64,000 bases of DNA from Jonquetella anthropi DSM 22815 (GCF_000237805.1 NZ_CM001376.1:605010-669009); one strand, 5' to 3'. Counted from the stretch's first letter, positions 1 to 7,673 are shown. The notes: a model not told the origin generated them from the letters alone. Numbers and translations are program-made.

Positions 1-654
1 ACCCTCGAAGACCTGTACAGCCAGATGGGCGAAGGCGAAAAGCCTGTCCTGTCGATAGTGCTCAAGTGCGACGTGCAGGGGACGACCGAAGCCATCGTCG
101 GGGCGCTGGAAAAACTTTCGACCAACGAAGTTTCTGTGGCGCTGGTTCATACCGGCGTCGGGCGGATTTCCGAGTCGGACGTCATGCTGGCGTCGGCTTC
201 AAATGCCGTCATCATCGGATTTAACGTCAGACCTGACACCAACGTCGAAAAAGTGGCCGAGCGGGAAAACGTGCAGATACGACTTTATCAGGTCATTTAC
301 GACATCATGGACGACGTGAAAGCCGCCATGGAAGGTCTACTGAAGCCGAAGATCACCGAGAACCGGCTCGGCGAGGCCGAGATCAGAGCCGATTTCCGCG
401 TGCCCAAGGTCGGCCGGGTGGCCGGCTGCATGGTGACCGACGGGACAATCAAAAAGAACGCCAGCGTTCGGCTCATCCGCGATGGCGTCGTCGTCTGGAC
501 CGGGGCGATCGCGTCGCTGCGGCGGGTCAAAGACGAGGCGTCAGAGGTCAAGGCAGGATTTGAGTGCGGCATGACCTTTACGAACTTCCAAGACTTCCAC
601 GTGAACGACGTCGTGGAGTGCTACGAAGTTCTTGAGGAAAAACGCACGCTCTAG
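1..654 (+). CDS. infB: Translation initiation factor IF-2, C-terminal part (5' end outside window)
   Basis: The frame is open from base 1, so this is the last 217 residues of a longer protein. The segment carries the IF-2 domain III signature (SIVLKCDVQGTTEAI, then HTGVGRISESDV) and the C-terminal beta-barrel (VPKVGRVAGCMVTDGTIKKN) that in this family binds the formyl-Met end of initiator tRNA. The GTPase domain must lie upstream. IF-2 positions initiator tRNA on the 30S subunit and promotes subunit joining. It is followed 41 bp later by rbfA, a classical infB-rbfA pairing, so the five-gene run is probably one transcript. Assignment is secure. Confidence 0.97.
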   Translation, partial: TLEDLYSQMGEGEKPVLSIVLKCDVQGTTEAIVGALEKLSTNEVSVALVHTGVGRISESDVMLASASNAVIIGFNVRPDTNVEKVAERENVQIRLYQVIYDIMDDVKAAMEGLLKPKITENRLGEAEIRADFRVPKVGRVAGCMVTDGTIKKNASVRLIRDGVVVWTGAIASLRRVKDEASEVKAGFECGMTFTNFQDFHVNDVVECYEVLEEKRTL

Positions 655-695
655 CGAACGGTGCTAAAAGGAGCGTACCGGGAAAGGAAACGAAA

Positions 696-1088
696 ATGAG
701 CGGCTTTCGCATGGACCGGATAAACAGTCAGCTGATGAGAGAAATATCGCGGATTTTGATGAGCGACGTTAAGGACGAAGTGGCCTCTCAGGCGATCGTC
801 ACGTCAGTCGACTGTTCCAAGGACCTGAAGTACGCCAAGGTGTATTACACGGCTCTGACCGCTCGCCGCAAAAGTCTGGCAGAGGCGCTCGAAAAAGTCG
901 CCGGCTTTGTCCGAAAGACGCTGGGCAGTCGGCTGCGCTATCGGACGGTTCCGCTCCTTACGTTCGTCTTTGACGAGACCGAGGAGAAAGCCCGCCAGAT
1001 GGATACTTTGCTCGATCAGGTTGTCACAGATCTGCCGCCGGAACCTGAGGCGGAAGCGCCTGACGGTTCGAATGGCGAGGGGAAATGA
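696..1088 (+). CDS. rbfA: 30S ribosome-binding factor A
   Basis: This 130-residue protein has the usual RbfA length and a single KH-like fold. Recognisable segments are MDRINSQLMREISRIL at the N-terminus, DLKYAKVYYT, and FVRKTLGSRLRYRTVPLLTF. RbfA binds the 30S subunit near helix 1 of 16S rRNA during late maturation and cold adaptation. A purine-rich site (gggaaaggaaa) precedes the ATG. The stop overlaps the next start as ATGA, indicating translational coupling to the DHH phosphoesterase. The acidic tail after residue 113 is not conserved in the family. Confidence 0.95.
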   Translation: MSGFRMDRINSQLMREISRILMSDVKDEVASQAIVTSVDCSKDLKYAKVYYTALTARRKSLAEALEKVAGFVRKTLGSRLRYRTVPLLTFVFDETEEKARQMDTLLDQVVTDLPPEPEAEAPDGSNGEGK

Positions 1089-2032
1089 CCCTCCGCCGGA
1101 TCGTCGATGCCTTGGCCGGCTCGGGGCATTGGCGTTTAGTGTCTCACTTTAACCCCGACGGTGACACGCTGGGGTGCTGCAGCGCGCTCTTTTCGGTCGG
1201 TCTTGCCCTCGGCAAGACCGTCGAATGGTGCGGCCAAAGCGCCGTGCCAGCCAGGTACGCTTTCTTGCCTCACGCGTCGGAGTACCATCAGGCAAACCGT
1301 TTGCCCGACGACGGCGCGCTAAACGTTTTTATTGACGTGAGCTGTGCCGACAGAGGCCTTCCCGGGCGAGTTGACGTGAACGTCGACCACCATCCGGACA
1401 ACGGGAACTTCGCCGGGCTGAATTGGGTTGACCCGACGGCGTCTGCCGCGGCTGAACTGGTCTGGCAGATCGTGAAAGAACTCATTCACCCCGTCCCGCA
1501 GGAGGCCGCTCAGGCTCTCTTAACAGCGCTTGTGACGGACACGGGGAACTTCCGATTTTCCAGCGTGACGGCCAGAACGCTATCGGTCGGCTCCGAACTG
1601 ATCGCTTCAGGCGCCCAGCCCGGGTGGGTCGATCTGCAGCTGAACGGACAGGACAGGCTGGAAAAACTTCACCTCTGGGGCCGATGCATGAGCCGGGCTG
1701 AAACGCTTGGAAACCACTGCGTCTTAAGCTGGCTTGACGCCCGCGATTTTGCCGAGACGGGCGCCAGTGAGGACGAGACTGACGAGCTGGTCAATCAGCT
1801 GACCCGGCTCAAGAACGCCGACCTCGTCGTCTTGGCCTACGAGCAGCGGGACACCGTTCGGTGCAGCGTCAGAAGTCGGGGCGATTGGTCGGCCAGAGAG
1901 TTTGCCGGCCGATGGGGCGGCGGTGGACATCACAACGCAGCCGGCTGCCGGCTGCCCCTGCCCTTTGACGGCGCACTGCAAAAATTGAAGGAGGCTTTGG
2001 ACGATGCTGAACGGAGTGCTGGTCGTCCGTAA
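1085..2032 (+). CDS. nrnA: DHH/DHHA1 phosphoesterase (NrnA-type oligoribonuclease / pAp phosphatase)
   Basis: The protein has 315 residues. The DHH domain shows the metal-binding motifs HFNPDGDTLG (residues about 20-29), VNVDHHPDNGNF with the namesake DHH, and TALVTDTGNFRFS. The DHHA1 domain at the C-terminus carries the GGGGHHNAAG substrate loop. NrnA enzymes are Mn-dependent and degrade short RNA oligomers (nanoRNA) and often dephosphorylate 3'-phosphoadenosine 5'-phosphate. The position between rbfA and truB is common in many bacteria. The start overlaps rbfA by 4 nt and the end overlaps truB by 29 nt. Activity on pAp is a family inference. Confidence 0.92.
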   Translation: MTLRRIVDALAGSGHWRLVSHFNPDGDTLGCCSALFSVGLALGKTVEWCGQSAVPARYAFLPHASEYHQANRLPDDGALNVFIDVSCADRGLPGRVDVNVDHHPDNGNFAGLNWVDPTASAAAELVWQIVKELIHPVPQEAAQALLTALVTDTGNFRFSSVTARTLSVGSELIASGAQPGWVDLQLNGQDRLEKLHLWGRCMSRAETLGNHCVLSWLDARDFAETGASEDETDELVNQLTRLKNADLVVLAYEQRDTVRCSVRSRGDWSAREFAGRWGGGGHHNAAGCRLPLPFDGALQKLKEALDDAERSAGRP

Positions 2033-2915
2033 GCCTTTGGGACTGCGAAGCACCGACTGCCTGCGTCACCTGTCCCGCGTCCTCGGCCGCCAACAGAAAA
2101 TCGGCCATGCTGGGACGCTCGACTCAACAGCCAGCGGCGCGCTGATCGTCATGCTCGGTCGGGCAACCCGGCTGAGCAATTTTGTCATGGACCTGCCGAA
2201 GCGATACGTCGCTTCGGTCCAATTTGGCTGGGAGACCGACACGGACGACCGGGAAGGCCGGCCGTTAGGCCCTGAGACCGTCCCGTTTCTGGACGATGAA
2301 AAGCTGAGCTGCGCCCTGCTGTCGCTCCTTGGCACCAGACTTCAGGTTCCCCCGGCGGTATCGGCGGTCAAAGTTGCCGGCGAACGGTCCCATCGGCTCG
2401 CCCGCGGAGGCTACCAAGTCGAAAACGCTCCCCGTCCTGTCACCGTCACGTCAATTCGCGTTATCGGCTCGTTGGAGAAAAGCTGCCGAGTTCTTGACGT
2501 GCGGTGTCATCGGGGCACCTACGTGCGAAGCTTGGCGCGCGATTTGGGGCGCGTTACCGGGTGGAAGGCGCACCTAAACGGATTGGAGCGGGTTTCTGTG
2601 GGAAACTTTTGTGCGGAGGGCGGGTTGCCGCCGGACGAATTTTCCCCTCAAACCGTGCAAAGGGCGCTTCACCCTGTGACGGCGGTCGCCCGCCATTACG
2701 CGAGAGTGTGCGTTTCCCAAGACGTGGAACGCCGGCTGCTTTGCGGGCTACCCCAGCGGCTTGATTTTTTGCCCAAAATTAAATTCGGTCCAGTCACAGG
2801 GCCTGTGGCAGTCATCGGGCCGAGTTGGCTGTCCCTGTGCCGAAACGAGCGGCGAGACGGCATGCCTATGTTGTCCCCGTTAGCCAACGTGCCGCTGGCG
2901 AAGGTCGTCGAATGA
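2004..2915 (+). CDS. truB: tRNA pseudouridine(55) synthase TruB
   Basis: The 303-residue protein carries the TruB signature GHAGTLDSTASG, with the catalytic Asp at about residue 40. It also has the downstream KRYVASVQFGWETDTDDREG and RCHRGTYVRSLARDLG blocks. It makes pseudouridine 55 in the T-loop of tRNAs. The start lies 29 nt inside nrnA, which puts a purine-rich stretch (gaaggaggc) upstream of ATG 2004. The stop overlaps the ribF start as ATGA. The last 70 residues are poorly conserved, where a PUA-like domain is usual. Confidence 0.95.
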   Translation: MLNGVLVVRKPLGLRSTDCLRHLSRVLGRQQKIGHAGTLDSTASGALIVMLGRATRLSNFVMDLPKRYVASVQFGWETDTDDREGRPLGPETVPFLDDEKLSCALLSLLGTRLQVPPAVSAVKVAGERSHRLARGGYQVENAPRPVTVTSIRVIGSLEKSCRVLDVRCHRGTYVRSLARDLGRVTGWKAHLNGLERVSVGNFCAEGGLPPDEFSPQTVQRALHPVTAVARHYARVCVSQDVERRLLCGLPQRLDFLPKIKFGPVTGPVAVIGPSWLSLCRNERRDGMPMLSPLANVPLAKVVE

Positions 2916-3823
2916 TCGGCGTCATTGGAGCCTTCGACGGGTATCATCGCGGACATCAGGCCCTTTTTGCCGCCGCGTCGAAGATGAGCCAGCAGCTTGA
3001 GAAACCGTGGCGCGTCGTCACCTTCCAGCCGAGGCCTCGAACCGTGCTGGCCGGAGCCGAAACGGTCTTGTTTACCGACGCGGAAATGACCAAGCTAGAC
3101 CGGTGGTTCGGCCTTCTGGAGCCGGTCAAGCTTTCGTTTGACGAGCGGCTTCGCTCGCTGCCGCCGGAAGCGTTTTTGGAAGAACTTCTGCGGTCGGTTC
3201 ACCTTGACGGGGTTGTGGTGGGGCAGGATTTTCGGTTCGGCTACCGCCGCAGCGGCGGTGAAGCCGAGCTGTCTCGGTGGTGCAGCGCTCACCGGGTTTG
3301 GCTTGACATTGTGCCGTCGGTTCAGGATCCCGAAGGGCAGACCGTCAGCAGCACCCGCCTGCGGAAGATCGTCGCCTCAGGCGACGTGACCGGAGCCCGA
3401 CGGCTGCTTGGGTATGGGTGGTTCGCGTCCGGGACCGTCGAAAACGGCCAAGGCCGAGGGAAAACGCTCGGCTTCCCGACGGCGAACATGAGCCTGCCGG
3501 GAACGAAGCTCAGACCGGCTGACGGCGTTTACGCCGGCGCGGCGTTGGTTGACGGGCACGCCTACGCGGCTGCCATCTCGGTGGGAATAAACCCCACCTT
3601 TGGGGACGTGACGGAGCGGCGAGTCGAGGCGTTTCTGCTGGACATGGAAGGGGACCTGTACCGACGGCCGGTTGACCTGTTTTTCCTCCAACGCCTTCGC
3701 CCGATGATTCGGTTTCAAAACTCCGACGAGCTGTCGCTTCAAATTGGCCGCGACGCCGATCGATCCAGAGAACTCTTCGCGCGGCTGTGGCCGGCGCTTC
3801 CTGTGCCTGTTGCGGCTTGTTAA
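2912..3823 (+). CDS. ribF: Bifunctional riboflavin kinase / FAD synthetase
   Basis: The protein has 303 residues from ATG 2912. The frame is open 29 codons further upstream, but the family begins at the conserved GAFDGYHRGHQ, so the internal ATG overlapping the truB stop is chosen. The N-terminal nucleotidyltransferase half has the HxGH-like HRGH motif, GQDFRFGYRRSG and STRLRKIVASGD. The C-terminal flavokinase half has GRGKTLGFPTANM, GVYAGAALVDG and ISVGINPTFG. It converts riboflavin to FMN and then FAD. It closes the infB operon, and the promoter of the next tRNA gene overlaps its 3' end. Confidence 0.95.
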   Translation: MIGVIGAFDGYHRGHQALFAAASKMSQQLEKPWRVVTFQPRPRTVLAGAETVLFTDAEMTKLDRWFGLLEPVKLSFDERLRSLPPEAFLEELLRSVHLDGVVVGQDFRFGYRRSGGEAELSRWCSAHRVWLDIVPSVQDPEGQTVSSTRLRKIVASGDVTGARRLLGYGWFASGTVENGQGRGKTLGFPTANMSLPGTKLRPADGVYAGAALVDGHAYAAAISVGINPTFGDVTERRVEAFLLDMEGDLYRRPVDLFFLQRLRPMIRFQNSDELSLQIGRDADRSRELFARLWPALPVPVAAC

Positions 3824-3838
3824 AACACGTGATATGAT
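3810..3838 (+). promoter_or_regulatory. Sigma-70-type promoter of tRNA-Arg(CCT)
   Basis: TTGCGG at 3810-3815 and TATGAT at 3833-3838 are separated by 17 bp. The -35 box lies inside the ribF 3' end, and the expected start is a few bases before the tRNA. Confidence 0.6.
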
Positions 3839-3849
3839 GAGCGCCGCGC

Positions 3850-3925
3850 GGCCCCGTAGCTCAGCGGATAGAGCGGCTGCCTCCTAAGCAGCAGGTCGAG
3901 GGTTCGAGTCCCGCCGGGGTCGCCA
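3850..3925 (+). tRNA. tRNA-Arg (anticodon CCT)
   Basis: A full cloverleaf can be drawn. The acceptor GGCCCCG pairs with CGGGGTC, with one G-T pair. The D-arm contains AGCTCAGCGG. The anticodon stem GCTGC/GCAGC encloses loop CTCCTAA with anticodon CCT, and the T-loop is TTCGAGT. CCA is encoded at 3923-3925. The DNA that follows is accessory-like, so the 3' end of this tRNA is a plausible old integration site, but I found no second copy of its 3' end. Confidence 0.95.
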
Positions 3926-3977
3926 TTTGGGCTTTTTTTCGGCATGTTTTGCCATCAATCGGAATATGAATAAAATA

Positions 3978-4012
3978 GCGTGCTAACCTTGAAAACATCT
4001 GGGTTGGCACGC
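3978..4012. repeat. Inverted repeat just downstream of tRNA-Arg(CCT)
   Basis: GCGTGCTAACC at 3978-3988 pairs with GGTTGGCACGC at 4002-4012 with one T-G wobble. The flanking ATAAAATA and TATAATTTTAT extend the symmetry. It has no clear T-tract, so it is not a standard terminator. Confidence 0.6.
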
Positions 4013-4072
4013 TATAATTTTATCGGGGTTAATCGGAATCAAACGGTCTTTACCGGTGCAAAACCGGGACTT

Positions 4073-4128
4073 AAACCGGGACTGTGTTTTTCGGGTTGAA
4101 GATGTTCCCGTTTACAGTCCCGGTTTTT
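4073..4128 (+). terminator. Long-loop hairpin followed by T-run
   Basis: AAACCGGGACTGT (4073-4085) pairs perfectly with ACAGTCCCGGTTT (4114-4126), followed by TTTCTTT. CCGGGACTT is also repeated directly just upstream. The 28-nt loop is long for a terminator, so a recombination-site or mobile-element end is an alternative. Confidence 0.4.
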
Positions 4129-4307
4129 CTTTCAACCCCTTGCTATTGCCGGTATTTCATTTGGGACTTTTTGCAAAAGGAGCCGTCACCTATGCTGACA
4201 AAATTAATGATTGATCGATCAAGCGGATGCAATAATAAAAATAAGATCTTTTTACTGAAAATAAGGTCTTAGTTTATAAGGCCCGCCTCATGGAAGGGAA
4301 GAGGCTC

Positions 4308-4338
4308 TTGACGCTGCTTTTCACCTTTGTCTTATAAT
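4308..4338 (+). promoter_or_regulatory. Promoter of the RHH antitoxin gene
   Basis: TTGACG at 4308-4313 and a perfect TATAAT at 4333-4338 have a slightly long 19-bp spacer. A strong GGAGGAGG ribosome site follows about 12 nt later. Confidence 0.55.
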
Positions 4339-4368
4339 GAATACAAACGGAGGAGGAGAGCTGAATTG

Positions 4369-4581
4369 ATGTCGAGTATTACAATCCGTGTAACCGAAAG
4401 CGAAAAGGCCGTCCTTGAGAGCTTTGCGGCCGAGCGGCGGCTCACCGTGTCGCAGCTGTTGCGCCAGAGCACTTTGGATCGGATTGAAGACGAGTATGGT
4501 CTCGCCGTTTACCAAGAATATCTTGCCCTGAAGGACAAAGAATATATTCCCTTTGATGAAGCCGTCAAAGAATGGTACTGA
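4369..4581 (+). CDS. Ribbon-helix-helix antitoxin-like protein (RelB/DUF6290 type)
   Basis: The 70-residue protein starts at ATG 4369, preceded by GGAGGAGGAGAGC. An ATG 14 codons upstream is in frame but lies across this ribosome site. The N-terminus SSITIRVTESEKAVLESFA is a ribbon-helix-helix strand and helix. The C-terminus (IEDEYGLAVYQEYLALKDK) resembles the toxin-binding tail of RelB-like antitoxins. Such proteins bind DNA as dimers and neutralise a RelE-type toxin encoded just downstream. No intact toxin frame follows: after the stop there is only disrupted sequence. It is therefore probably an orphan remnant of a toxin-antitoxin pair. Confidence 0.75.
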   Translation: MSSITIRVTESEKAVLESFAAERRLTVSQLLRQSTLDRIEDEYGLAVYQEYLALKDKEYIPFDEAVKEWY

Positions 4582-5050
4582 AGAAAGGCTGCAGGGGAGT
4601 AAGCTTTTCAATGGGAGGTCAAACGCTTGCCAGTTAAAGCGAAGTGCCTTATTGAAAACTTATTCGCCGGAGACTCTAGGGCTGCGAAAATCCAAGAGCT
4701 TTGGGACGCGGGCGCTGTATCCAGAGAGGTCATTCTTTTCGAAAATAGACACATCTTTGTCCCCCCTCCCCGTTGGCAATGCTAGCCCCTTTAAAAATGT
4801 ATCTCATATCATCTTCATCGAAATCATATCGCTTCACGGGAATCATATAGGGTGAGCAGGCGTTGTAATTGATATCATGGCTGGAGCCGTTTAGTTAAAG
4901 TCAAGGCCATGTTCTTCAAGGAGTTTTATAATTTCTTTTCTCGGATTCGTCCATAACGCCCTGTCGCGTGTTCTGCCGCGGATGAATAAGGACACGCGGC
5001 CGCAGCTGAAACGCTGGGCGCAGTAAAATAAAAATAAGGGGGTAATCCGA
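4582..5050. other. Gene-poor decayed stretch
   Basis: I see no convincing intact gene. A short frame from TTG at about 4627 encodes about 50 residues (including IENLFAGDSRAAKIQELWD) with no family I recognise. A peptide end (RPQLKRWAQ) is visible before 5025. The mixture of broken frames fits a decayed island. Confidence 0.4.
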
Positions 5051-5260
5051 ATGTCTTTAATTGACCGCTGGCTGGAGGACTCAAAGCATCCTTTTTTCTA
5101 GTTTAATGACCCCAAAACAGGTGAGCAGAAAATTTTAGACGGCCATAAGATAATTAATCTCACACCCGATGACCCACGCTGGGAGCCTATTGACGAAGAT
5201 ATTTATTACGCTCACCACCCAGAAGCGAAAAAGCTTAAGAAGAATCCCCAAAATAAATAA
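5051..5260 (+). pseudogene. Small gene interrupted by an in-frame amber codon
   Basis: From ATG 5051, preceded by AAGGGGG, the frame reads SLIDRWLEDSKHPFF, then TAG at 5099-5101. It then continues cleanly for 52 more codons (FNDPKTGEQKILDGHK, then LTPDDPRWEPIDEDIYY) to TAA 5258-5260. The sequence after the amber looks like real, polar, well-composed protein. I do not recognise the family. The simplest reading is a nonsense-mutated gene of about 69 residues. A sequencing error or suppressed amber are the alternatives. Confidence 0.55.
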
Positions 5261-5383
5261 CCAACCAAACTGACGCGAAGCATATGGCCCTCCTGCGCTC
5301 TGCGCGAAGTATCGGCTGGCCGCGTATGAGTGGGCTAACGCCGCTGTGCGGCTGTCGGGGGGACAGGGAACCAGAGGAAATAG

Positions 5384-5417
5384 AAGGAGCGGGCTGGCAT
5401 TTGCCAGCCCGCTCCTT
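5384..5417 (-). terminator. Hairpin terminator after the selenium operon
   Basis: A perfect 16-bp stem, AAGGAGCGGGCTGGCA with TGCCAGCCCGCTCCTT, has a 2-nt loop. It lies 16 bp beyond the stop of the TusA-like gene. The T-content of the tail on the minus strand is modest (TCTATTT). Confidence 0.7.
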
Positions 5418-5432
5418 TGTGCCTGCTAAAAA

Positions 5433-5639
5433 TTATTTGCGGAAGGCGAGGAACCAGTCGCCGGACTCCTGGCGCTCGTCGGCCAGTTTGTAGCCGCTGT
5501 GGGTGGCAAAGCGAATCACGTTGCCGCGGGCGGTCTCGTTGTCAACGATGACCTGAAACTCCGCCGGCGCGGAGACGACGGCACGGCGGGTGAGGACGAC
5601 CGGTTCAGGGCAGGAAAGACCTCTGGCGTCGATAGTCAT
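5433..5639 (-). CDS. TusA/SirA-like sulfurtransferase (YedF N-domain type, selenium metabolism)
   Basis: The 68-residue protein is a single TusA-fold domain with the conserved Cys motif DARGLSCPEPVV near the N-terminus. TusA-like proteins carry persulfide, or by inference selenium, on that Cys. In selenium-using bacteria a two-domain relative, YedF, sits beside YedE. Here only the TusA-like half is present, with no DsrE-like second domain. Its start overlaps the yedE stop as TAATG, so the two are co-translated. The YedE neighbour and nearby DUF3343 gene make a selenium role more likely than general sulfur relay. Confidence 0.8.
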   Translation of the reverse strand: MTIDARGLSCPEPVVLTRRAVVSAPAEFQVIVDNETARGNVIRFATHSGYKLADERQESGDWFLAFRK

Positions 5640-6757
5640 TATTGCTTCCCTCCTTCAATGCGGAGCTGACGGCGCATAGCGAAGCCCACGATGAGGCAGA
5701 ACAGAAGACCGATGCCGAACGCATAGGGCGCGTGAGCGCCAATGCCGGCGCCGCTGGAAGCCAGACCGAAGTTGTGGCTCGCGGCCGCGCCGAAGACCAT
5801 GCCAATGACGAACGCGGCGGCGTCGCCGTCGCCCTCGCCGGCCATGATGAGCTGCCGGCCCGGGCACCCGCCGGCCAGTGTGAAGGCCAGACCGGCCAAC
5901 ACCATGCCGAGGAAGTTCCACACGCCGTCAGTGTGGGCGATGGGCTGTCCGGAAAATCCGGGCTTGAACATGCCCAAGTACATGTTGGTACCCATGGCGA
6001 CGACGATCAGGGTCACCAGCCCCCAGAATAGGTGAGGATCCCGCGCGATGACGAGGTCACGAATGGCTCCGATGGTGCAGAACCGGCTCTTCTGGCAGAG
6101 GAAACCAACGACAAGAGCCACAATCAGAGAGTAAACTATAGGCGCGTGCATGGAGCCGGGGCCCTTTTCGGAGAAGAAGATCGGGCCGGCCCCCTCAGGG
6201 CCGAACTTGGGCGCAATAAGGAGAAGCGCCAGCAGACCGAGGGCGACGACCGGCAGGACGAACCCGCCGATTTTCGCTTCCTGAGGCGCTGGGTAGGAAC
6301 GGCCGAGGCTGAACCCGCCGTTCAGGCACTGGATACCGACCAGAATGCCGACCACTAAGCCGGCTATGCCGACGATCGCGTTCCAGTCGCCGCCGGCCAA
6401 GCGAAGCATAGCGCGCCACGGGCAGCCGAGGAAGATCAGGGCGCCGATCATGGCGAAGAACCCTAAGAAGAACCGAACAACAGGCGACGAACCGGCGCGG
6501 GGTTTGAACTCTCCGGCGGCCAGAGCGGCAACCAACGCGCCCAGAATCAGCCCGATGACCTCAGGTCGAATGTACTGAACAACCGCGGCGCGGTGGAAGC
6601 CCAGAGCGCCAGCGATATCCCGTTCAAAGCAGGCGATGCAGAACCCCATGTTGCCCGGGTTGCCCCAAAGAACCAGCAGAGGAGCGAGGATACCGATTGC
6701 CAGACCTGTTATAATTGGGCCGGCCCACGACGACAGAAACGACGGTTTCTCATTCAT
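5639..6757 (-). CDS. yedE: YeeE/YedE-family permease, putative selenium/sulfur compound transporter
   Basis: The 372-residue, strongly hydrophobic protein has about nine or ten membrane segments. The duplicated YeeE/YedE repeats each have a Gly-Cys signature (FLGCPWRAMLRL and LAGGCPGRQLIMAGEGDGD). A further conserved Cys pair sits in FCIACFERD. Start ATG 6757 follows GGAGGTCGTTAGA. A TTG five codons upstream overlaps that site and is rejected. The family includes thiosulfate importers and the selenium-associated YedE/FdhT. Context favours selenium. A clear promoter lies upstream, divergent from the DUF3343 gene. Confidence 0.85.
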   Translation of the reverse strand: MNEKPSFLSSWAGPIITGLAIGILAPLLVLWGNPGNMGFCIACFERDIAGALGFHRAAVVQYIRPEVIGLILGALVAALAAGEFKPRAGSSPVVRFFLGFFAMIGALIFLGCPWRAMLRLAGGDWNAIVGIAGLVVGILVGIQCLNGGFSLGRSYPAPQEAKIGGFVLPVVALGLLALLLIAPKFGPEGAGPIFFSEKGPGSMHAPIVYSLIVALVVGFLCQKSRFCTIGAIRDLVIARDPHLFWGLVTLIVVAMGTNMYLGMFKPGFSGQPIAHTDGVWNFLGMVLAGLAFTLAGGCPGRQLIMAGEGDGDAAAFVIGMVFGAAASHNFGLASSGAGIGAHAPYAFGIGLLFCLIVGFAMRRQLRIEGGKQ

Positions 6758-6797
6758 TCTAACGACCTCCAATTAAGTATAAAAACATTTCATCAAT

Positions 6798-6825
6798 ATT
6801 ATAAGTTGCATTCTGTTCCCGTCAA
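6798..6825 (-). promoter_or_regulatory. Promoter of yedE
   Basis: On the minus strand TTGACG (6825-6820) and a perfect TATAAT (6803-6798) are 16 bp apart, about 40 bp before the yedE start. Confidence 0.7.
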
Positions 6826-6864
6826 GAGCGGCGGACTCTGTTGAGACGGAAAGGGAGATGGAAA

Positions 6865-7086
6865 TTGCGGTGCATTGCGACGTTCGACGTGACGAGTATG
6901 GCGCTGATGTTTGAAAAAGCGTGCCGCGCCGAGGGGCTGTCAGTCCGAGTTATTCCAGTGCCGCGGCAGATTTCAGCCAGCTGTGGGCTGGCGTGCAGTT
7001 GGCCCTGCGATAAAGAGTCGGACGTGAAGGACGTCTGCTCCCGCTACCAGATCGACGTGGCGGGCTGGCACGAGCTGGAGGACTAA
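6865..7086 (+). CDS. DUF3343 small protein, putative Se/S carrier
   Basis: The protein has 73 residues from TTG 6865, chosen because AAAGGGAG lies 7 nt upstream and the product then begins at the conserved IATFDVTSMALMFEKAC. An upstream in-frame TTG at 6841 has no ribosome site. The conserved Cys pair is in SASCGLACSWP. DUF3343 proteins occur in selenium-using anaerobes beside YedE/YedF and are thought to carry Se or S. This gene is divergent from yedE and heads a six-gene run. The precise reaction is unknown. Confidence 0.8.
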   Translation: MRCIATFDVTSMALMFEKACRAEGLSVRVIPVPRQISASCGLACSWPCDKESDVKDVCSRYQIDVAGWHELED

Positions 7087-7092
7087 GGGGCG

Positions 7093-7284
7093 ATGCTGAA
7101 CCGGCGAACGATTGAGGACATGTGCAAAGCCGCTGAGGCCGGCTCTTCGGCCGAGTCCGCTTGGGCGGCTCAAATCTGTCGGCAGCTGCTTGACCTGCAG
7201 GTCGGCGAAACCGTCAAGGTTTCGTTCGAGCCCGGCGAGGAGTTCCTGATCACCTGCTGTCAAGAGGGTTATGAGCTCGAATGA
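7093..7284 (+). CDS. Uncharacterised 63-residue protein
   Basis: I do not recognise this family. The protein has an N-terminal helical part (RRTIEDMCKAAEAG, then AWAAQICRQLLDL) and a beta-rich C-terminus (GETVKVSFEPGEEFLITCC) with a vicinal Cys pair. It starts 6 bp after the DUF3343 gene, behind a GGGG-containing site, and overlaps the SUI1-domain gene by 4 nt (ATGA). It is therefore real and co-translated. Cys-Cys near the C-terminus beside a Se/S carrier gene hints at thiol or selenium chemistry, but this is inference only. Confidence 0.7.
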   Translation: MLNRRTIEDMCKAAEAGSSAESAWAAQICRQLLDLQVGETVKVSFEPGEEFLITCCQEGYELE

Positions 7285-7673
7285 CGAAGAAGCGTCAGGA
7301 CTGTTCTCAGGCCGGAGCTGAAGACCTTTCATTAGGAGCGGCCTTCGGCCAACTTTTCCCGGACGGCGAGCAGGTCAGTTCGGCCGAGGACATATCTTTT
7401 GAGCCGGAGTCTCCGACGGGACAGGGGGAGACGCTGAACCTTGCGGGGCGGCGTATCCGTCTGGGGATTCAGCGAGTTGGTCGGGCCGGCAAAACGGTGA
7501 CTGTCGTTTGTGGTCTGCCTGACGGCGACGCCGGGCAGAAAGCGGCGAAGCTGCTGAAAAAACAGCTGGGGTGCGGCGCGTCGTTCCAAGACGGCGAGCT
7601 GATTCTGCAGGGAGACCAAAGGGAGCGACTCCGGGCCGAACTGAAGGCGCTGGGGGCTTCAGACGTGAAGTGA
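7281..7673 (+). CDS. yciH: SUI1/eIF1-domain protein (YciH-like)
   Basis: The protein has 130 residues. The C-terminal 80 form a SUI1 fold (RLGIQRVGRAGKTVTVVCGL, KLLKKQLGCGASF, LILQGDQRERLRAELKALG). The first 50 residues are variable linker. Bacterial YciH resembles eukaryotic eIF1 and can discriminate against non-canonical initiation in vitro. Its cellular role is unsettled. It overlaps the preceding small gene by 4 nt and lies 59 bp before transketolase. Confidence 0.85.
   Translation: MTKKRQDCSQAGAEDLSLGAAFGQLFPDGEQVSSAEDISFEPESPTGQGETLNLAGRRIRLGIQRVGRAGKTVTVVCGLPDGDAGQKAAKLLKKQLGCGASFQDGELILQGDQRERLRAELKALGASDVK

Noticed and set aside
4627-4785. RelE-type toxin partner of the antitoxin at 4369
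   Set aside because: The short frame shows no RelE motifs and has only a TTG start without a ribosome site.
5099-5101. Pyrrolysine codon
   Set aside because: A single TAG in an unknown gene inside decaying DNA, with no pyl genes in the window. Nonsense mutation is simpler.
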